Source of the DNA: Dactylosporangium sp. AC04546
GTDB taxonomy: Bacteria; Actinomycetota; Actinomycetes; Mycobacteriales; Micromonosporaceae
Direction of reading: 5' to 3'
DNA length: 64,000 bases
NCBI RefSeq assembly: GCF_022095675.1
Contig: NZ_JAHYSG010000043.1
Location: 27,544-91,543, forward strand
The position numbers and the translations under genes were made by a program. Position 1 is the first letter of the stretch; each line of letters opens with the position of its first letter. Shown in pieces: positions 17,720-26,372 of the stretch. Below the pieces are notes generated by a model. That model worked only from the letters and a program-made list of their open reading frames with translations, did no database searches and had not been told where the DNA came from.

Positions 17720-18247
17720 TCAGGCGGCCATGCCGGCCAGGAGGAGGTCCGTCAGGCGGGTGACGGTGGCCGGGCCGCGGGTGCGGACGGCCGCGATCGC
17801 CATCAGGGCCGTCCGGACGTCGCTCGCGGACAGGTCGGCGCGGACCGCCCCCGCCGTTCGGGCGCGGGCCACCAGCGCGTCCAGCGCCGCGGCGTGGGTG
17901 CGGCGCTCCTCGTCGAAGCCGGTCAGGGCCTCGTTCAGGCGCTGGTCGGACACCTGGCGGGCGGCGAAGTGCCGGACCGTGCCGGACAGGGCCGACCACG
18001 GGTCCGGATCCGCCAGCGCCGCGCGCAGGTCGGCCGCGCAGCGGTGCACGCGGTCGGTCACGACGGCCGTCACGAGGTCGGCGCGGGACGGAAAGTGGCG
18101 GTACACCGTGGCCACGCCCAGGCCGGCGCGGTGCGCGATCTCACGGGTCGGTGCGTCGAGGCCGTTGCGGGCGAACACCGCGGCCGCCGCCGAGACGATG
18201 TGGTGGCGGTTCGCGTCGGCGTCCCTCCGAGTCGATTGTGCTCGCAC
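17720..18247 (-). CDS. TetR-family transcriptional regulator
   Basis: 175 residues from GTG 18247 (VRAQSTRRDADANRHHIVSAAAAVF). HTH: GLDAPTREIAHRAGLGVATVYRHFPSRADLVTAVV. Its C-terminal part (LSGTVRHFAARQVSDQRLNEALTG) matches the SbtR-like TetR group that regulates adjacent oxidoreductases. It is divergent from the MDR oxidoreductase at 18297 with only 49 nt between; a repeated GACGTCCC/GGCGTCCC in that gap may be the binding site. Confidence 0.9.
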   Translation of the reverse strand: MRAQSTRRDADANRHHIVSAAAAVFARNGLDAPTREIAHRAGLGVATVYRHFPSRADLVTAVVTDRVHRCAADLRAALADPDPWSALSGTVRHFAARQVSDQRLNEALTGFDEERRTHAAALDALVARARTAGAVRADLSASDVRTALMAIAAVRTRGPATVTRLTDLLLAGMAA

Positions 18248-18296
18248 GGCTCTCACTTTCGACGTCCCGGGCACCGGCGTCCCTACCGTAGCCCGC

Positions 18297-19274
18297 ATGT
18301 TTGCACTGTTCTTCGAACGGTTCGGGCCGCCGGATGTGCTGCGGATCGGGGAGTTGCCCGCGCCGCACGCCGGGGCCGGGGAGATCCGGATCAGGGTGAT
18401 GGCGGCCGGAGTCGCGCCCGTCGACCTGGCGTTGCGTTCGGGGCGGTCGCGGTCGACCGTCGCGCTGCCGCACGTTCCCGGGGTGGACGCGGCCGGGATC
18501 GTCGACGAGGTCGGGGCCGGGGTCGGTGGGGTGGCTGTCGGTGACGAGGTGTTCGGCGCGGTGGACGTCGCGAAGCTCGGTGGGGCCACGGCCGAGCACG
18601 CCGTGCTGCGGTTCTGGGCGCACCGGCCGGCGGGGTTGCCGTGGGCCGCGGCCGGGGCGGCGGCCACCAGCGTCGAGACGGCCACCCGGGCCCTTGACCG
18701 GCTCGGGGTCGGGCCCGGAGCGGTCCTCGTCGTCGACGGGGCGGCCGGTGGGGTCGGGAGCGTCGCGGTCCAGCTCGCTGTCGCGCGTGGCGCAACCGTG
18801 ATCGGGACCGCGCGGCCGGAGAGCTTCGCGTTCGTGGCGGGGCTGGGGGCGACTCCTGTGGCGTACGGGCCGGGATTGGCTGACCGGATCCGAAACACCG
18901 GCCCCTGGCTCGTCGCGCTCGACGTGGCCGGGAAAGGGTCGTTGCCGGAGCTGATCGCGCTCACCGGGGCGGCGGAGCGGGTACTCACCCTCGCCGACTT
19001 CGGTGGGCCCGCGCTCGGTGTGATGATTTCCACCGGAGAGCTCGGCGGGGAGCCGGACGGGCGGCACGGGCTCGCCGCCGCGGCCGCGCTCGCCGTGCAG
19101 GGGCGGTTCCGGGTGCCGGTGCAGGCGGAGTACCCGCTGGAACGGGCCGCCGAGGCACACGCGGCGGCCGAGCGCGGGCCCCGCCGGGGGAAGGTCGCGA
19201 TCCTTTTGGCAGCCCGCCAACGGTCGCTACCCAACCACGGGACAACTGGTTACTCTTCGGTAGGTGAGCACTGA
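18297..19274 (+). CDS. NADP-dependent zinc-free alcohol dehydrogenase/quinone oxidoreductase (MDR)
   Basis: 325 residues. ATG 18297 is preceded by TACCGT (18284-18289), consistent with a leaderless mRNA. GroES-like N-terminal domain ([32 protein letters not shown]), nucleotide site [21 protein letters not shown] and C-terminal [22 protein letters not shown]...GKVAILL are characteristic of QOR-type MDR enzymes; no catalytic zinc ligands are seen. The last ~22 residues overlap the thiolase start by 11 nt and are probably a run-on tail. Likely repressed by the divergent TetR. Confidence 0.88.
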   Translation: MFALFFERFGPPDVLRIGELPAPHAGAGEIRIRVMAAGVAPVDLALRSGRSRSTVALPHVPGVDAAGIVDEVGAGVGGVAVGDEVFGAVDVAKLGGATAEHAVLRFWAHRPAGLPWAAAGAAATSVETATRALDRLGVGPGAVLVVDGAAGGVGSVAVQLAVARGATVIGTARPESFAFVAGLGATPVAYGPGLADRIRNTGPWLVALDVAGKGSLPELIALTGAAERVLTLADFGGPALGVMISTGELGGEPDGRHGLAAAAALAVQGRFRVPVQAEYPLERAAEAHAAAERGPRRGKVAILLAARQRSLPNHGTTGYSSVGEH

Positions 19275-20475
19275 GGCTTTCGTATTCGACGCCATCCGCA
19301 CACCCCGCGGGCGGGGCAAGCAGAACGGCTCCCTCCACGGGGTGAAACCCGTGTCGCTCGTCGTCGGCCTGATCGACGAGCTGCGCCGCCGCCACCCGGG
19401 GCTGGACCCCGCCGCGATCGACGACGTCGTGCTCGGCGTGGTGTCGCCGCTGGGTGACCAAGGAGGTGACATCGCCAAGACCGCCGCCGTCGCGGCCGGG
19501 CTGCCGGAGACCGTCGCCGGCGTGCAGCTGAACCGCTTCTGCGCCTCCGGCCTCGAAGCCGTGAACATCGCGGCGCAGAAGGTCCGGGCCGGCTGGGAGG
19601 ACCTCGTGCTCGCCGGCGGGGTCGAGTCGATGTCGCGGGTGCCGATGGGCTCCGACGGCGGCGCGTGGGCGATGGACCCGGAGACGAGCTACGCCACCCA
19701 GTTCGTCCCGCAGGGCATCGGCGCGGACCTGATCGCGACCATGGAGGGCTTCAGCCGCGAGGACGTCGACGCCTACGCCCTGGAGTCGCAGACCCGCGCC
19801 GCCAAAGCCTGGGCCGGCGGCCACTTCACCCGCTCGATCGTGCCTGTCCGCGACCGCAACGGCCTCGTCGTCCTCGACCGCGACGAGCACGTCCGCGCCT
19901 CGACGATGGAGGGCCTCGGCGCCCTGCCGGCATCGTTCGGCATGATCGGCGAGCTGGGCGGCTTCGATGCTGTGGCGCTGCAGAAGTACCACTGGATCGA
20001 AAGCATCGACCACGTGCACACCGCCGGCAACTCGTCCGGCATCGTCGACGGCGCGTCGCTCGTGCTCGTCGGCAGTGAGCAGGCGGGCACGGCCGCCGGG
20101 CTGACCCCGCGGGCCCGCATCGTCGCCGCCGCCGTCAGCGGCGCCGACCCGACGATCATGCTGACCGGACCCGCGCCCGCCAGCCGCAAGGCCCTCGCCA
20201 AGGCCGGCCTCACCGCGGACGACATCGACCTGGTGGAGATGAACGAGGCGTTCGCGGCGGTGGTGCTGCGCTACGCCAAGGACATGGGTTTCGGTCTGGA
20301 CAAGGTGAACGTCAACGGTGGGGCGATCGCGATGGGGCATCCGCTCGGGGCGACCGGCGGGATGCTCCTCGGCACCGTCGTCGACGAGCTTGAGCGGCGG
20401 CAGTTGCGCTACGGCCTTGTCACCCTGTGCATCGGCGGTGGCATGGGCATCGCCACGATCGTGGAGCGGATCTGA
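19264..20475 (+). CDS. fadA: acetyl-CoA C-acyltransferase (thiolase, FadA-type)
   Basis: 403 residues from GTG 19264, preceded by a TACTCT -10-like element. Thiolase signatures are complete: nucleophile Cys (~93) in [30 protein letters not shown] with the catalytic His, and the second Cys in [11 protein letters not shown]. The N-terminus [20 protein letters not shown] is typical of degradative thiolases. Two nt after its stop begins the multifunctional FadB gene, giving the standard beta-oxidation pair. It could also act on the acyl-CoA products of the lysine pathway elsewhere in the window; that link is inference. Confidence 0.94.
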   Translation: MSTEAFVFDAIRTPRGRGKQNGSLHGVKPVSLVVGLIDELRRRHPGLDPAAIDDVVLGVVSPLGDQGGDIAKTAAVAAGLPETVAGVQLNRFCASGLEAVNIAAQKVRAGWEDLVLAGGVESMSRVPMGSDGGAWAMDPETSYATQFVPQGIGADLIATMEGFSREDVDAYALESQTRAAKAWAGGHFTRSIVPVRDRNGLVVLDRDEHVRASTMEGLGALPASFGMIGELGGFDAVALQKYHWIESIDHVHTAGNSSGIVDGASLVLVGSEQAGTAAGLTPRARIVAAAVSGADPTIMLTGPAPASRKALAKAGLTADDIDLVEMNEAFAAVVLRYAKDMGFGLDKVNVNGGAIAMGHPLGATGGMLLGTVVDELERRQLRYGLVTLCIGGGMGIATIVERI

Positions 20476-20477
20476 TC

Positions 20478-22574
20478 ATGACTGACACCATTCGCTACGA
20501 CCGCGGCGAAGACAGCATCGTCGTGCTGACCCTCGACGATCCCAGCCGCGGCGCCAACACCATGAACCCGGCGTTCGTCGCCTCCATGGACACGGTGCTC
20601 GACCGCCTCGAAGCCGAGAAGGCCGACATCACCGGCGTCGTCATCACCTCGGCGAAGAAGACCTGGTTCGCCGGCGGCGACCTCGACACGCTCGGCAGCA
20701 TCGGCCCCGACGACGCGGCTCAGACGTACGCCGCCGTCAAGCGGGTCAAGGACCAGCTGCGCCGCCTGGAGACCCTCGGCCGGCCGGTCGTCGCCGCCAT
20801 CAACGGCTCGGCGCTCGGCGGCGGCCTCGAGCTGGCCCTCGCCTGTCACCACCGGATCGTCGCCGACGACCGCAGGATCGAGATCGGCTTCCCCGAGGTC
20901 ACCCTCGGGCTGCTGCCGGGCGGCGGTGGCGTGGTGCGGACCGTGCGGCTGCTCGGCATCACCGAGGCGCTGCTCCAGGTGCTGCTGAAGGGCCAGCGGC
21001 ACAAGCCCGCCAAGGCGCTGGAGGTCGGCCTGGTGCACGAGGTGCTGCCGGCCGAGCAGTTGCTCGACAGCGCGCGGGCCTGGATCGCCGCGAACCCGAG
21101 CGCGGTCCAGCCGTGGGACGTGAAGGGGTACAAGATCCCCGGCGGGACCCCGAGCAACCCGAAGTTCGCGGCGAACCTGCCGGCGTTCCCGGCGACGCTG
21201 CGCAAGGAGCTGAAGGGCGCCCCGTACCCGGCGCCGCGCAACATTCTCGCCGCCGCCGTCGAGGGTGCGCAGGTGGACCTGGCGACCGCGTTCGACATCG
21301 AAGGGCGCTACTTCACCGAGCTCGCCACGGGGCAGATCGCGAAGAACATGATCCAGGCGTTCTTCTTCGACCTGCAGGCGGCCAACGCCCGTGGCTCGCA
21401 GGCGGCGCCGTTCACCAAGGTCGCTGTGCTCGGCGCCGGGATGATGGGCGCGGCGATCGCGTACGTGTGCGCGCGGGCCGGGATGCAGGTGCTGCTCAAG
21501 GACGTCACCGTCGAGGCCGCGCAGCAGGGCAAGGCCTACTCCGAGCGGCTCGTGCAGAAGGGCCGTGGTGGGCCGGACCTCCTGGAGCGGATCACGCCGA
21601 CCGCTGACCCGGCGGACCTCGCCGGCGCCGACCTCGTGATCGAGGCGGTGTTCGAGGACCCGGCCCTCAAGCACAAGGTGTTCGCCGAGATCGAGAATGT
21701 TGTATCTCCCGGGGCGCTGCTGTGCTCGAACACGTCCACGTTGCCGATCTCGATGCTCGCCGACGGCGTGCAGCGGCGCGAGGACTTCGTCGGCCTGCAC
21801 TTCTTCTCACCCGTCGACAAGATGCCGCTCGTCGAGGTCATCCGGGGCAAGGCGACCTCGGACGCGTCGGTGGAGCGGGCGCTCGGCGTCGTGCGGCAGC
21901 TGCGCAAGACACCGATCGTCGTCAACGACAGCCGCGGGTTCTTCACCAGCCGGGTCATCGGCACGTTCACCGGCGAAGGTCTGCTCATGCTCGCCGAGGG
22001 CGTGGCCGCGCCGTCGATCGAGCAGGCCAGCCTCCAGGCCGGCTACCCGGCGCCGGTCCTGCAGCTGATGGACGAGCTGACCCTCACCCTGCCGCGCAAG
22101 ATCCGGCAGCAGTACGGCGACAGCTGGACGCAGACGCCCGCCGACGCCGTCATCGACCGGATGATCGACGAGTTCGGGCGGCCCGGCCGGTCCGGCGGGG
22201 CCGGGTTCTACCACTACACCGACGGCAAGCGTGGCCTGCTGTGGCCGGGGCTGCGCGAGCACTTCGCCAAGGACGGCGTCAAGGTGCCGTTCGCCGACAT
22301 GCAGGAGCGGATGCTCTTCGCCGAGGCGCTCGAGTCGGTCAAATGCCTCGACGAGGGCGTGCTCACGTCCGTCGCCGACGCCAACGTCGGGTCGATCCTC
22401 GGCATCGGGTTCCCCGGCTGGACCGGCGGCGTCCTGCAGTACATCAACCAATATGAGGGCGGCCTGAACGGCTTCGTCGCCCGGGCCCGCGAGCTCGCCG
22501 CCCGCTACGGGACCCGCTTCGAACCGCCGCAGCTGCTGCTCGACAAGGCCGCCCGCGGCGAGCAGTTCCGGTAG
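20478..22574 (+). CDS. fadB: multifunctional fatty-acid oxidation protein: enoyl-CoA hydratase/3-hydroxyacyl-CoA dehydrogenase
   Basis: 698 residues. Crotonase domain at residues 1-~190, with oxyanion-hole segments WFAGGDL and INGSALGGGLELALACH and the glutamate-bearing FPEVTLGLLPGGGGV. NAD-binding domain from ~315 (VAVLGAGMMGAAIAYVCARAG), then the HCDH signature FVGLHFFSPVDKMPLVEVI and SRGFFTSRV, and the C-terminal repeat FGRPGRSGGAGFYHY. It hydrates trans-2-enoyl-CoA and oxidises the 3-hydroxyacyl-CoA. It is an operon partner of the thiolase and probably of the BtuF-like gene 2 nt downstream. Confidence 0.95.
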   Translation: MTDTIRYDRGEDSIVVLTLDDPSRGANTMNPAFVASMDTVLDRLEAEKADITGVVITSAKKTWFAGGDLDTLGSIGPDDAAQTYAAVKRVKDQLRRLETLGRPVVAAINGSALGGGLELALACHHRIVADDRRIEIGFPEVTLGLLPGGGGVVRTVRLLGITEALLQVLLKGQRHKPAKALEVGLVHEVLPAEQLLDSARAWIAANPSAVQPWDVKGYKIPGGTPSNPKFAANLPAFPATLRKELKGAPYPAPRNILAAAVEGAQVDLATAFDIEGRYFTELATGQIAKNMIQAFFFDLQAANARGSQAAPFTKVAVLGAGMMGAAIAYVCARAGMQVLLKDVTVEAAQQGKAYSERLVQKGRGGPDLLERITPTADPADLAGADLVIEAVFEDPALKHKVFAEIENVVSPGALLCSNTSTLPISMLADGVQRREDFVGLHFFSPVDKMPLVEVIRGKATSDASVERALGVVRQLRKTPIVVNDSRGFFTSRVIGTFTGEGLLMLAEGVAAPSIEQASLQAGYPAPVLQLMDELTLTLPRKIRQQYGDSWTQTPADAVIDRMIDEFGRPGRSGGAGFYHYTDGKRGLLWPGLREHFAKDGVKVPFADMQERMLFAEALESVKCLDEGVLTSVADANVGSILGIGFPGWTGGVLQYINQYEGGLNGFVARARELAARYGTRFEPPQLLLDKAARGEQFR

Positions 22575-22576
22575 GC

Positions 22577-23452
22577 ATGCGCCTCGTCTCGCTCCTGCCG
22601 TCCGCGACGGAGATCGTGTACGCCCTCGGGCTCGGTGACGAGCTCGTGGGCGTCACGTTCGAGTGCGACGAGCCGCCGGCCGCCCGCCACGACAAGACCG
22701 TCGTCGTCGGCGGGCGGGACACCCGCGGGATGACGCCCCGCGAGATCGACGAGTACGTCAAGTCGTCGCTCGCCGCGGGCGGCGACCTGTACACGCTGCA
22801 CGCCGACGCGCTGGCCGGCCTCGCCCCGGACCTGATCCTCACCCAGGACCTGTGCCGGGTCTGCGCGCTGCCGTCCGGGCACGTCGAGGACGCCCTCGGG
22901 TACCTCGGCTGCCGCGCCGACGTGCTGTCGCTCGACCCGTACACGCTCGACGAGGTGCTCGGCACGATCGAGCAGGTCGGCGCGGCCGCGGGCGTCCCGG
23001 ACCGGGCGGCGGCCCTGGTCGCCGCGCTGCGGGACCGGCTCGACGCGGTCGCGGCGGCCGTCGCCGGCCGGCCTCGGCCGCGGGTCGCGGTGGTCGAGTG
23101 GGTGGAGCCGCCGTTCACCGCCGGGCACTGGGTGCCCGACCTGGTGACGGCGGCCGGAGGCGAGCCGGTCGCGGCCCGGCCGGGCGCCCGCTCGGTACAG
23201 ACGACCTGGGACGAGTTCACGGCCGCGGCGCCCGACGTCGTGCTGGTCGCGCCGTGCGGGTTCCACCTGGACGGCGCCGCGGAGCAGGCGCGGGCGGTGC
23301 GGGAGCGGTTCCCCGCGGCGCAGGTGTGGGCGATCGACGCGGACGGGATCGTGGTGCGGCCCGGGCCGCGGCTCGTCGACGGTGTCGAGACGATCGCCGC
23401 GATCCTGCACCCGGGCGCCGTCGCGCCGTCAGGCGCCGCGCGCCTGTGCTGA
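22577..23452 (+). CDS. cytoplasmic BtuF/FepB-like periplasmic-binding-fold protein
   Basis: 291 residues, beginning MRLVSLLPSATEIVYALGLGDELVGVTFECD, the classic start of the BtuF family, but without any signal peptide or lipobox, so it should be cytoplasmic. Further marks: YVKSSLAAGGDLYTL, LAPDLILTQDLCRVCA (Cys pair), VVEWVEPPFTAGHWVPDL and TTWDEFTAAAPDVVLVAPCG. Such leaderless homologues are widespread in actinobacteria and annotated as cobalamin-binding proteins. It starts 2 nt after fadB and its end overlaps the convergent TetR gene by 24 nt. Ligand unproven. Confidence 0.85.
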   Translation: MRLVSLLPSATEIVYALGLGDELVGVTFECDEPPAARHDKTVVVGGRDTRGMTPREIDEYVKSSLAAGGDLYTLHADALAGLAPDLILTQDLCRVCALPSGHVEDALGYLGCRADVLSLDPYTLDEVLGTIEQVGAAAGVPDRAAALVAALRDRLDAVAAAVAGRPRPRVAVVEWVEPPFTAGHWVPDLVTAAGGEPVAARPGARSVQTTWDEFTAAAPDVVLVAPCGFHLDGAAEQARAVRERFPAAQVWAIDADGIVVRPGPRLVDGVETIAAILHPGAVAPSGAARLC

Positions 23453-23980
23453 GATCGCCGTCTCCAGGGCCTCGGGGTCGATCGGGTCGCCGGTCACGAT
23501 CGCCTGGAGCATCGCGCCGTCGAGCAGGGCGATGATCGCGGTCGCCGCGGCCGGGCCGGTGTGCGGGGCGACGATCGCGTGCAGGCCGTCGAGCCACTGC
23601 CGCGCCAGGGGGCGCAGGGACGGGGTGCGGGCGGCGGCGAGGTACAACTCGTACTCCAGCAGCGCCTTCGGCCCGTCCGTCACGTAGTCGGCGGCCATCC
23701 GGCTGAGCGCGACAGGAACGTCGTCCTTCTGGCGGATCTGCGGGGCGAGCGCCGCCATCTCCGCCTCGACCTGCTGGGCGGCCAGCTCCAGGCCGGCCGC
23801 GATGAGGTCGCCGAGGGTCGGGTAGTAGTAGGTCGTGGCGCCGAGCGGTACCTCGGCCCGGGCCGCGACCATGCGGTGGGTGACGCGGCCGACCCCGACC
23901 TCGGCGACCAGCTCGATGACAGCCTCGGCGAGCGCGCGCCGGCGGCCCTCCGGGTCGCGCCGCCGGCCTTCCGGGGTCAG
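23429..23980 (-). CDS. TetR-family regulator with an anomalous 5' end
   Basis: About 183 residues in frame: HTH VAEVGVGRVTHRMVAARAEVPLGATTYYYPTLGDLIAAGL, followed by a TetR_C-type ligand domain. There is no ATG, GTG or TTG in frame near the expected start. CTG at 23980, overlapping the SMR stop, is the only coupled option. However, GTG at 23985-23987 reads VRTDP and, if one G were removed from the GGGG-rich run at 23971-23976, it would continue as EGRRRDPEGRRRALAEAV, a typical TetR start. A one-base insertion (real or sequencing) is likely. It probably represses the SMR gene. Confidence 0.75.
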   Translation of the reverse strand: MTPEGRRRDPEGRRRALAEAVIELVAEVGVGRVTHRMVAARAEVPLGATTYYYPTLGDLIAAGLELAAQQVEAEMAALAPQIRQKDDVPVALSRMAADYVTDGPKALLEYELYLAAARTPSLRPLARQWLDGLHAIVAPHTGPAAATAIIALLDGAMLQAIVTGDPIDPEALETAISAQARGA

Positions 23981-24297
23981 TGCGCACCGCCCAGGTTGAG
24001 CAGCACGACGCCGCCGATGACCAGGGCGACGCCGATGACCTTGGTCAGGCTCAGCGGCTCGCCGAGGAAGACGGCGCCGATCGCGACGATCGCCGCCGTA
24101 CCGAGGCCGGACCACACCGCATAGGCGACACCGACCGGGACCTCCTTCACCGCCTGGGCGAGGAAGACGAACGACAGGATGTAGCCGACCAGCGTGGCGA
24201 CCGTCGGCCACAGCTTGGTGAAGCCCTCGGTCGACTTGATCAGGCTGGTCGCGGCCACCTCGACGCCGATTGCGAACGCCAGGAAGACGTAGGCCAT
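23977..24297 (-). CDS. small multidrug resistance (SMR) family transporter
   Basis: 106 residues, four TM helices. The conserved membrane glutamate is in AFAIGVEVAATSLIKSTEGFT (Glu13). Other family signs: VGYILSFVFLAQAVKEVPVGVAYAVWSGLGTA and GVALVIGGVVLLNL. This is the EmrE/QacC type of proton-coupled efflux pump for quaternary cations or guanidinium-like compounds. RBS GGAGTGGAG precedes ATG 24297. The TetR gene follows with overlapping ends and a large palindrome lies upstream, so induction by a toxic cation is likely. Confidence 0.93.
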   Translation of the reverse strand: MAYVFLAFAIGVEVAATSLIKSTEGFTKLWPTVATLVGYILSFVFLAQAVKEVPVGVAYAVWSGLGTAAIVAIGAVFLGEPLSLTKVIGVALVIGGVVLLNLGGAH

Positions 24298-24310
24298 GTT
24301 CTCCACTCCT

Positions 24311-24338
24311 TGTACAACCGTACTAGTACGATCGTACA
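24311..24338. promoter_or_regulatory. TetR-type operator of the SMR-TetR operon
   Basis: Two 14-nt halves, TGTACAACCGTACT and AGTACGATCGTACA, form a 28-bp palindrome with only two mismatched pairs; the inner 12 bp CGTACTAGTACG are perfect. It lies 14 nt before the SMR start, over the likely promoter. TGTAC/GTACA spacing is usual for TetR dimers. Confidence 0.65.
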
Positions 24339-24347
24339 GGAGTCTCG

Positions 24348-25478
24348 TCACTGGCTGAGCTGCGCTCTTCTCGCCGCCCGCGAGCGGCGCACGCCCAGCA
24401 CGCCGACCACGATCAGCAGTACGCCGAACACCCCGAGGCCGCTCACGATCCAGGTGACGTCCCGCAGCGAGAGGCTGTCCAGGAACGACTGGTCGCTCGC
24501 CGGCGCCGGTGCGGCCGCGGGTGCGGCGGACGGCGTCGGCTTCGGCGGCACGAACGGGGTGTATTGCAGGATGGGGACGGCCTTCGGCTGGTCCGACGTC
24601 GTGAGGAAGTTGCGGCCGTCGGGCGTATAGGCGATCGCCTCGCCCTGCGGCTCGTTCGGCAGCGGCGTGATCCGCGGCGTGCCGGTCGTGATCGCCGCCA
24701 CGACATCACCGTCGGCGACGTCGAACTCGTAGGCGTCGGACATCGTGCGCACCACGGCCCGCTTGCCGTCGGGGCTCACCGCCGCGCCGGTCACCACGCC
24801 CTGGCCGAGGATGCCGAGCGGGTTGGCGGTCCCGGTCGTCTGCGTCGTGAACTTGCCGACCTGCTTGAGCTTGAACCCGGTCGCGTTGTTCGCCGGCAGT
24901 GGCCCGTCCGGCACGAACACCTCGCCCGGCGGGTCCTTGGTGACGATGATCGGCGTGCCGTCGCCGGAGATCAGCAGGGCCTCGGCGTCGCGGGGCTTGC
25001 CGTCGGGGTACACGAGCCGGTGGATAACCGGCGCCGTGGCCTGCGGTGCGAGGCTCCACAGGGCGATCGTCGAGCGCCGGTTGCCGGACCCGCCGGTCGC
25101 GGTCGTGTTGTCGCCGACGTCCGCGACCCACACCGTGCCGTCCTTGGCCACCGCGAGGTCCTCCGGGTCGAGTGCGCTCGTCGGATACGCCACGGACCGC
25201 ACGAGCTTGCAGCTCGAATCCAGGAACATGATCCTGGTCTTGGACCGGTCCACATTGCTGTCATTGATGACGATGTACCCGCTCGCCGTCGCGGCCAGCC
25301 CGGAAATCTCGGTCACCTGCGGATCGCTGATCGTGCACACCGGAGTCCCGGCCACGGACGGGCCGGTCGAAGGCTCAGCCGACGGCCCTTCGGACGGCGC
25401 GTACGCCGCCGCGGGCCCAGCCGCGACACCAACCATCATCGCCACGGCCGCGAGGCCGCCCCCGATCCGCTGCAACAT
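24348..25478 (-). CDS. secreted, C-terminally membrane-anchored beta-propeller-like protein
   Basis: 376 residues. Signal peptide ~1-25 (MLQRIGGGLAAVAMMVGVAAGPAAAYA), a Ser/Pro-rich linker, then repeated blade-like strands (ISGLAATASGYIVINDS, LDPEDLAVAKDGTVWVADVGDN, PRDAEALLISGDG, GAAVSPDGKRAVVRT, EAIAYTPDGRNFLTTSD). A Pro/Ala linker and a TM helix (WIVSGLGVFGVLLIVVGVLGV, ~342-362) with a basic tail anchor it. It is therefore displayed outside. Ligand or role unknown; not clearly linked to its neighbours. Confidence 0.82.
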   Translation of the reverse strand: MLQRIGGGLAAVAMMVGVAAGPAAAYAPSEGPSAEPSTGPSVAGTPVCTISDPQVTEISGLAATASGYIVINDSNVDRSKTRIMFLDSSCKLVRSVAYPTSALDPEDLAVAKDGTVWVADVGDNTTATGGSGNRRSTIALWSLAPQATAPVIHRLVYPDGKPRDAEALLISGDGTPIIVTKDPPGEVFVPDGPLPANNATGFKLKQVGKFTTQTTGTANPLGILGQGVVTGAAVSPDGKRAVVRTMSDAYEFDVADGDVVAAITTGTPRITPLPNEPQGEAIAYTPDGRNFLTTSDQPKAVPILQYTPFVPPKPTPSAAPAAAPAPASDQSFLDSLSLRDVTWIVSGLGVFGVLLIVVGVLGVRRSRAARRAQLSQ

Positions 25479-25537
25479 GCGCGCCAGTCTGGCAGACGGG
25501 CCCCATGGTCACCGATCACGGGGGCGGCCCCGAGCAT

Positions 25538-25567
25538 TTGACATGCAGCCGCGCGGCTGCATATCTT
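25538..25567 (+). promoter_or_regulatory. consensus promoter with a 20-bp palindrome in the spacer
   Basis: -35 TTGACA (25538-25543), 18-bp spacer, -10 TATCTT (25562-25567). ATGCAGCCGCGCGGCTGCAT (25543-25562) is a perfect 20-bp palindrome filling the spacer and touching both boxes. The GTG of the ArsR-fusion gene at 25575 lies 8 nt after the -10, so the transcript is probably leaderless. The arrangement is that of an autoregulated ArsR operator. Confidence 0.75.
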
Positions 25568-25574
25568 GGCTCCA

Positions 25575-26372
25575 GTGGACGACGTGTTCAAGGCGCTGGC
25601 CGATCCCAGCCGGCGGGAGTTGCTCGACCGGTTGAATGCCCGTGGCGGGCAGACGCTCACCGAGCTCTGCGCGGGGCTCGGCATGGCGCGGCAGTCGGTC
25701 TCCAAGCACCTCGCCGTGCTGGAGGCCGCCGAGCTCGTCACCACCTCCTGGCGCGGCCGGGAGAAGCTGCACTATCTCAACGCCGCGCCGATCTGGGCGA
25801 TCACCGAGCGCTGGATCGACCAGTATCACCGCGGGCGGGCGGGCGTGCTCGCCGATCTCAAGCGCGCATTGGAGGAGCCGATGGACGGGCCAGTCTTCAC
25901 CTACACCACCTACATCGCGACCAGCGCCGAGCGGCTGTGGGCGGCGTTGACGCAGCCCGAGTTCACCCGGCAGTACTGGGGCGGGGTCTCGCTGCACTCC
26001 GACTGGCGGGCCGGGTCGGCGATCCGGTGGCAGGACTCCCCCGACGGGCCGCTGCACGACCGCGGCGACCGGGTGTTGCGGGCGGAGCCGCCGCGGCTGC
26101 TGCAGTACACCTGGCATCAGTTCCAGCCGGAGCACGCCGAGGTCTTCGGGTGGTCCCCCGAGGAACTGGCCCGGCACGCCTCGGAGCCCCGGTCGAAGGT
26201 GACGTTCACGATCGAGGACGCGGGGCCGGGGCGGGTCCGGCTGACGCTCGTGCACGACGACTTCGGGCCGGGCAGTGTCATGCACGAGGCGATCAGCGGG
26301 CGACTCGGCGGGAGCGGCGGATGGCCGGAGCTGCTGTCCGACCTCAAGACGTTACTGGAGCGCCGACCTTGA
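25575..26372 (+). CDS. ArsR-SRPBCC (AHSA1/CalC) fusion regulator
   Basis: 265 residues from GTG 25575. Residues 1-~100 are an ArsR winged helix (VDDVFKALADPSRRELLDRL, MARQSVSKHLAVLEAAELV, KLHYLNAAPIWAITERWI). Residues ~110-262 are an AHSA1/START-like SRPBCC domain (TYIATSAERLWAALTQPEFTRQYW, LLQYTWHQFQPE, KVTFTIEDAG, GGWPELLSDLKTLL). In many actinomycetes these are two adjacent genes; here they are one protein, so ligand binding by the SRPBCC cavity could directly control DNA binding. The 3' end overlaps the convergent methyltransferase by 29 nt. Confidence 0.88.
   Translation: MDDVFKALADPSRRELLDRLNARGGQTLTELCAGLGMARQSVSKHLAVLEAAELVTTSWRGREKLHYLNAAPIWAITERWIDQYHRGRAGVLADLKRALEEPMDGPVFTYTTYIATSAERLWAALTQPEFTRQYWGGVSLHSDWRAGSAIRWQDSPDGPLHDRGDRVLRAEPPRLLQYTWHQFQPEHAEVFGWSPEELARHASEPRSKVTFTIEDAGPGRVRLTLVHDDFGPGSVMHEAISGRLGGSGGWPELLSDLKTLLERRP

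Noticed and set aside
16179..19274. 1031-codon plus-strand frame that ends with the MDR oxidoreductase.
   Set aside because: Only the part from 18297 is protein-like; the rest runs antisense to a hydrolase and a TetR gene.
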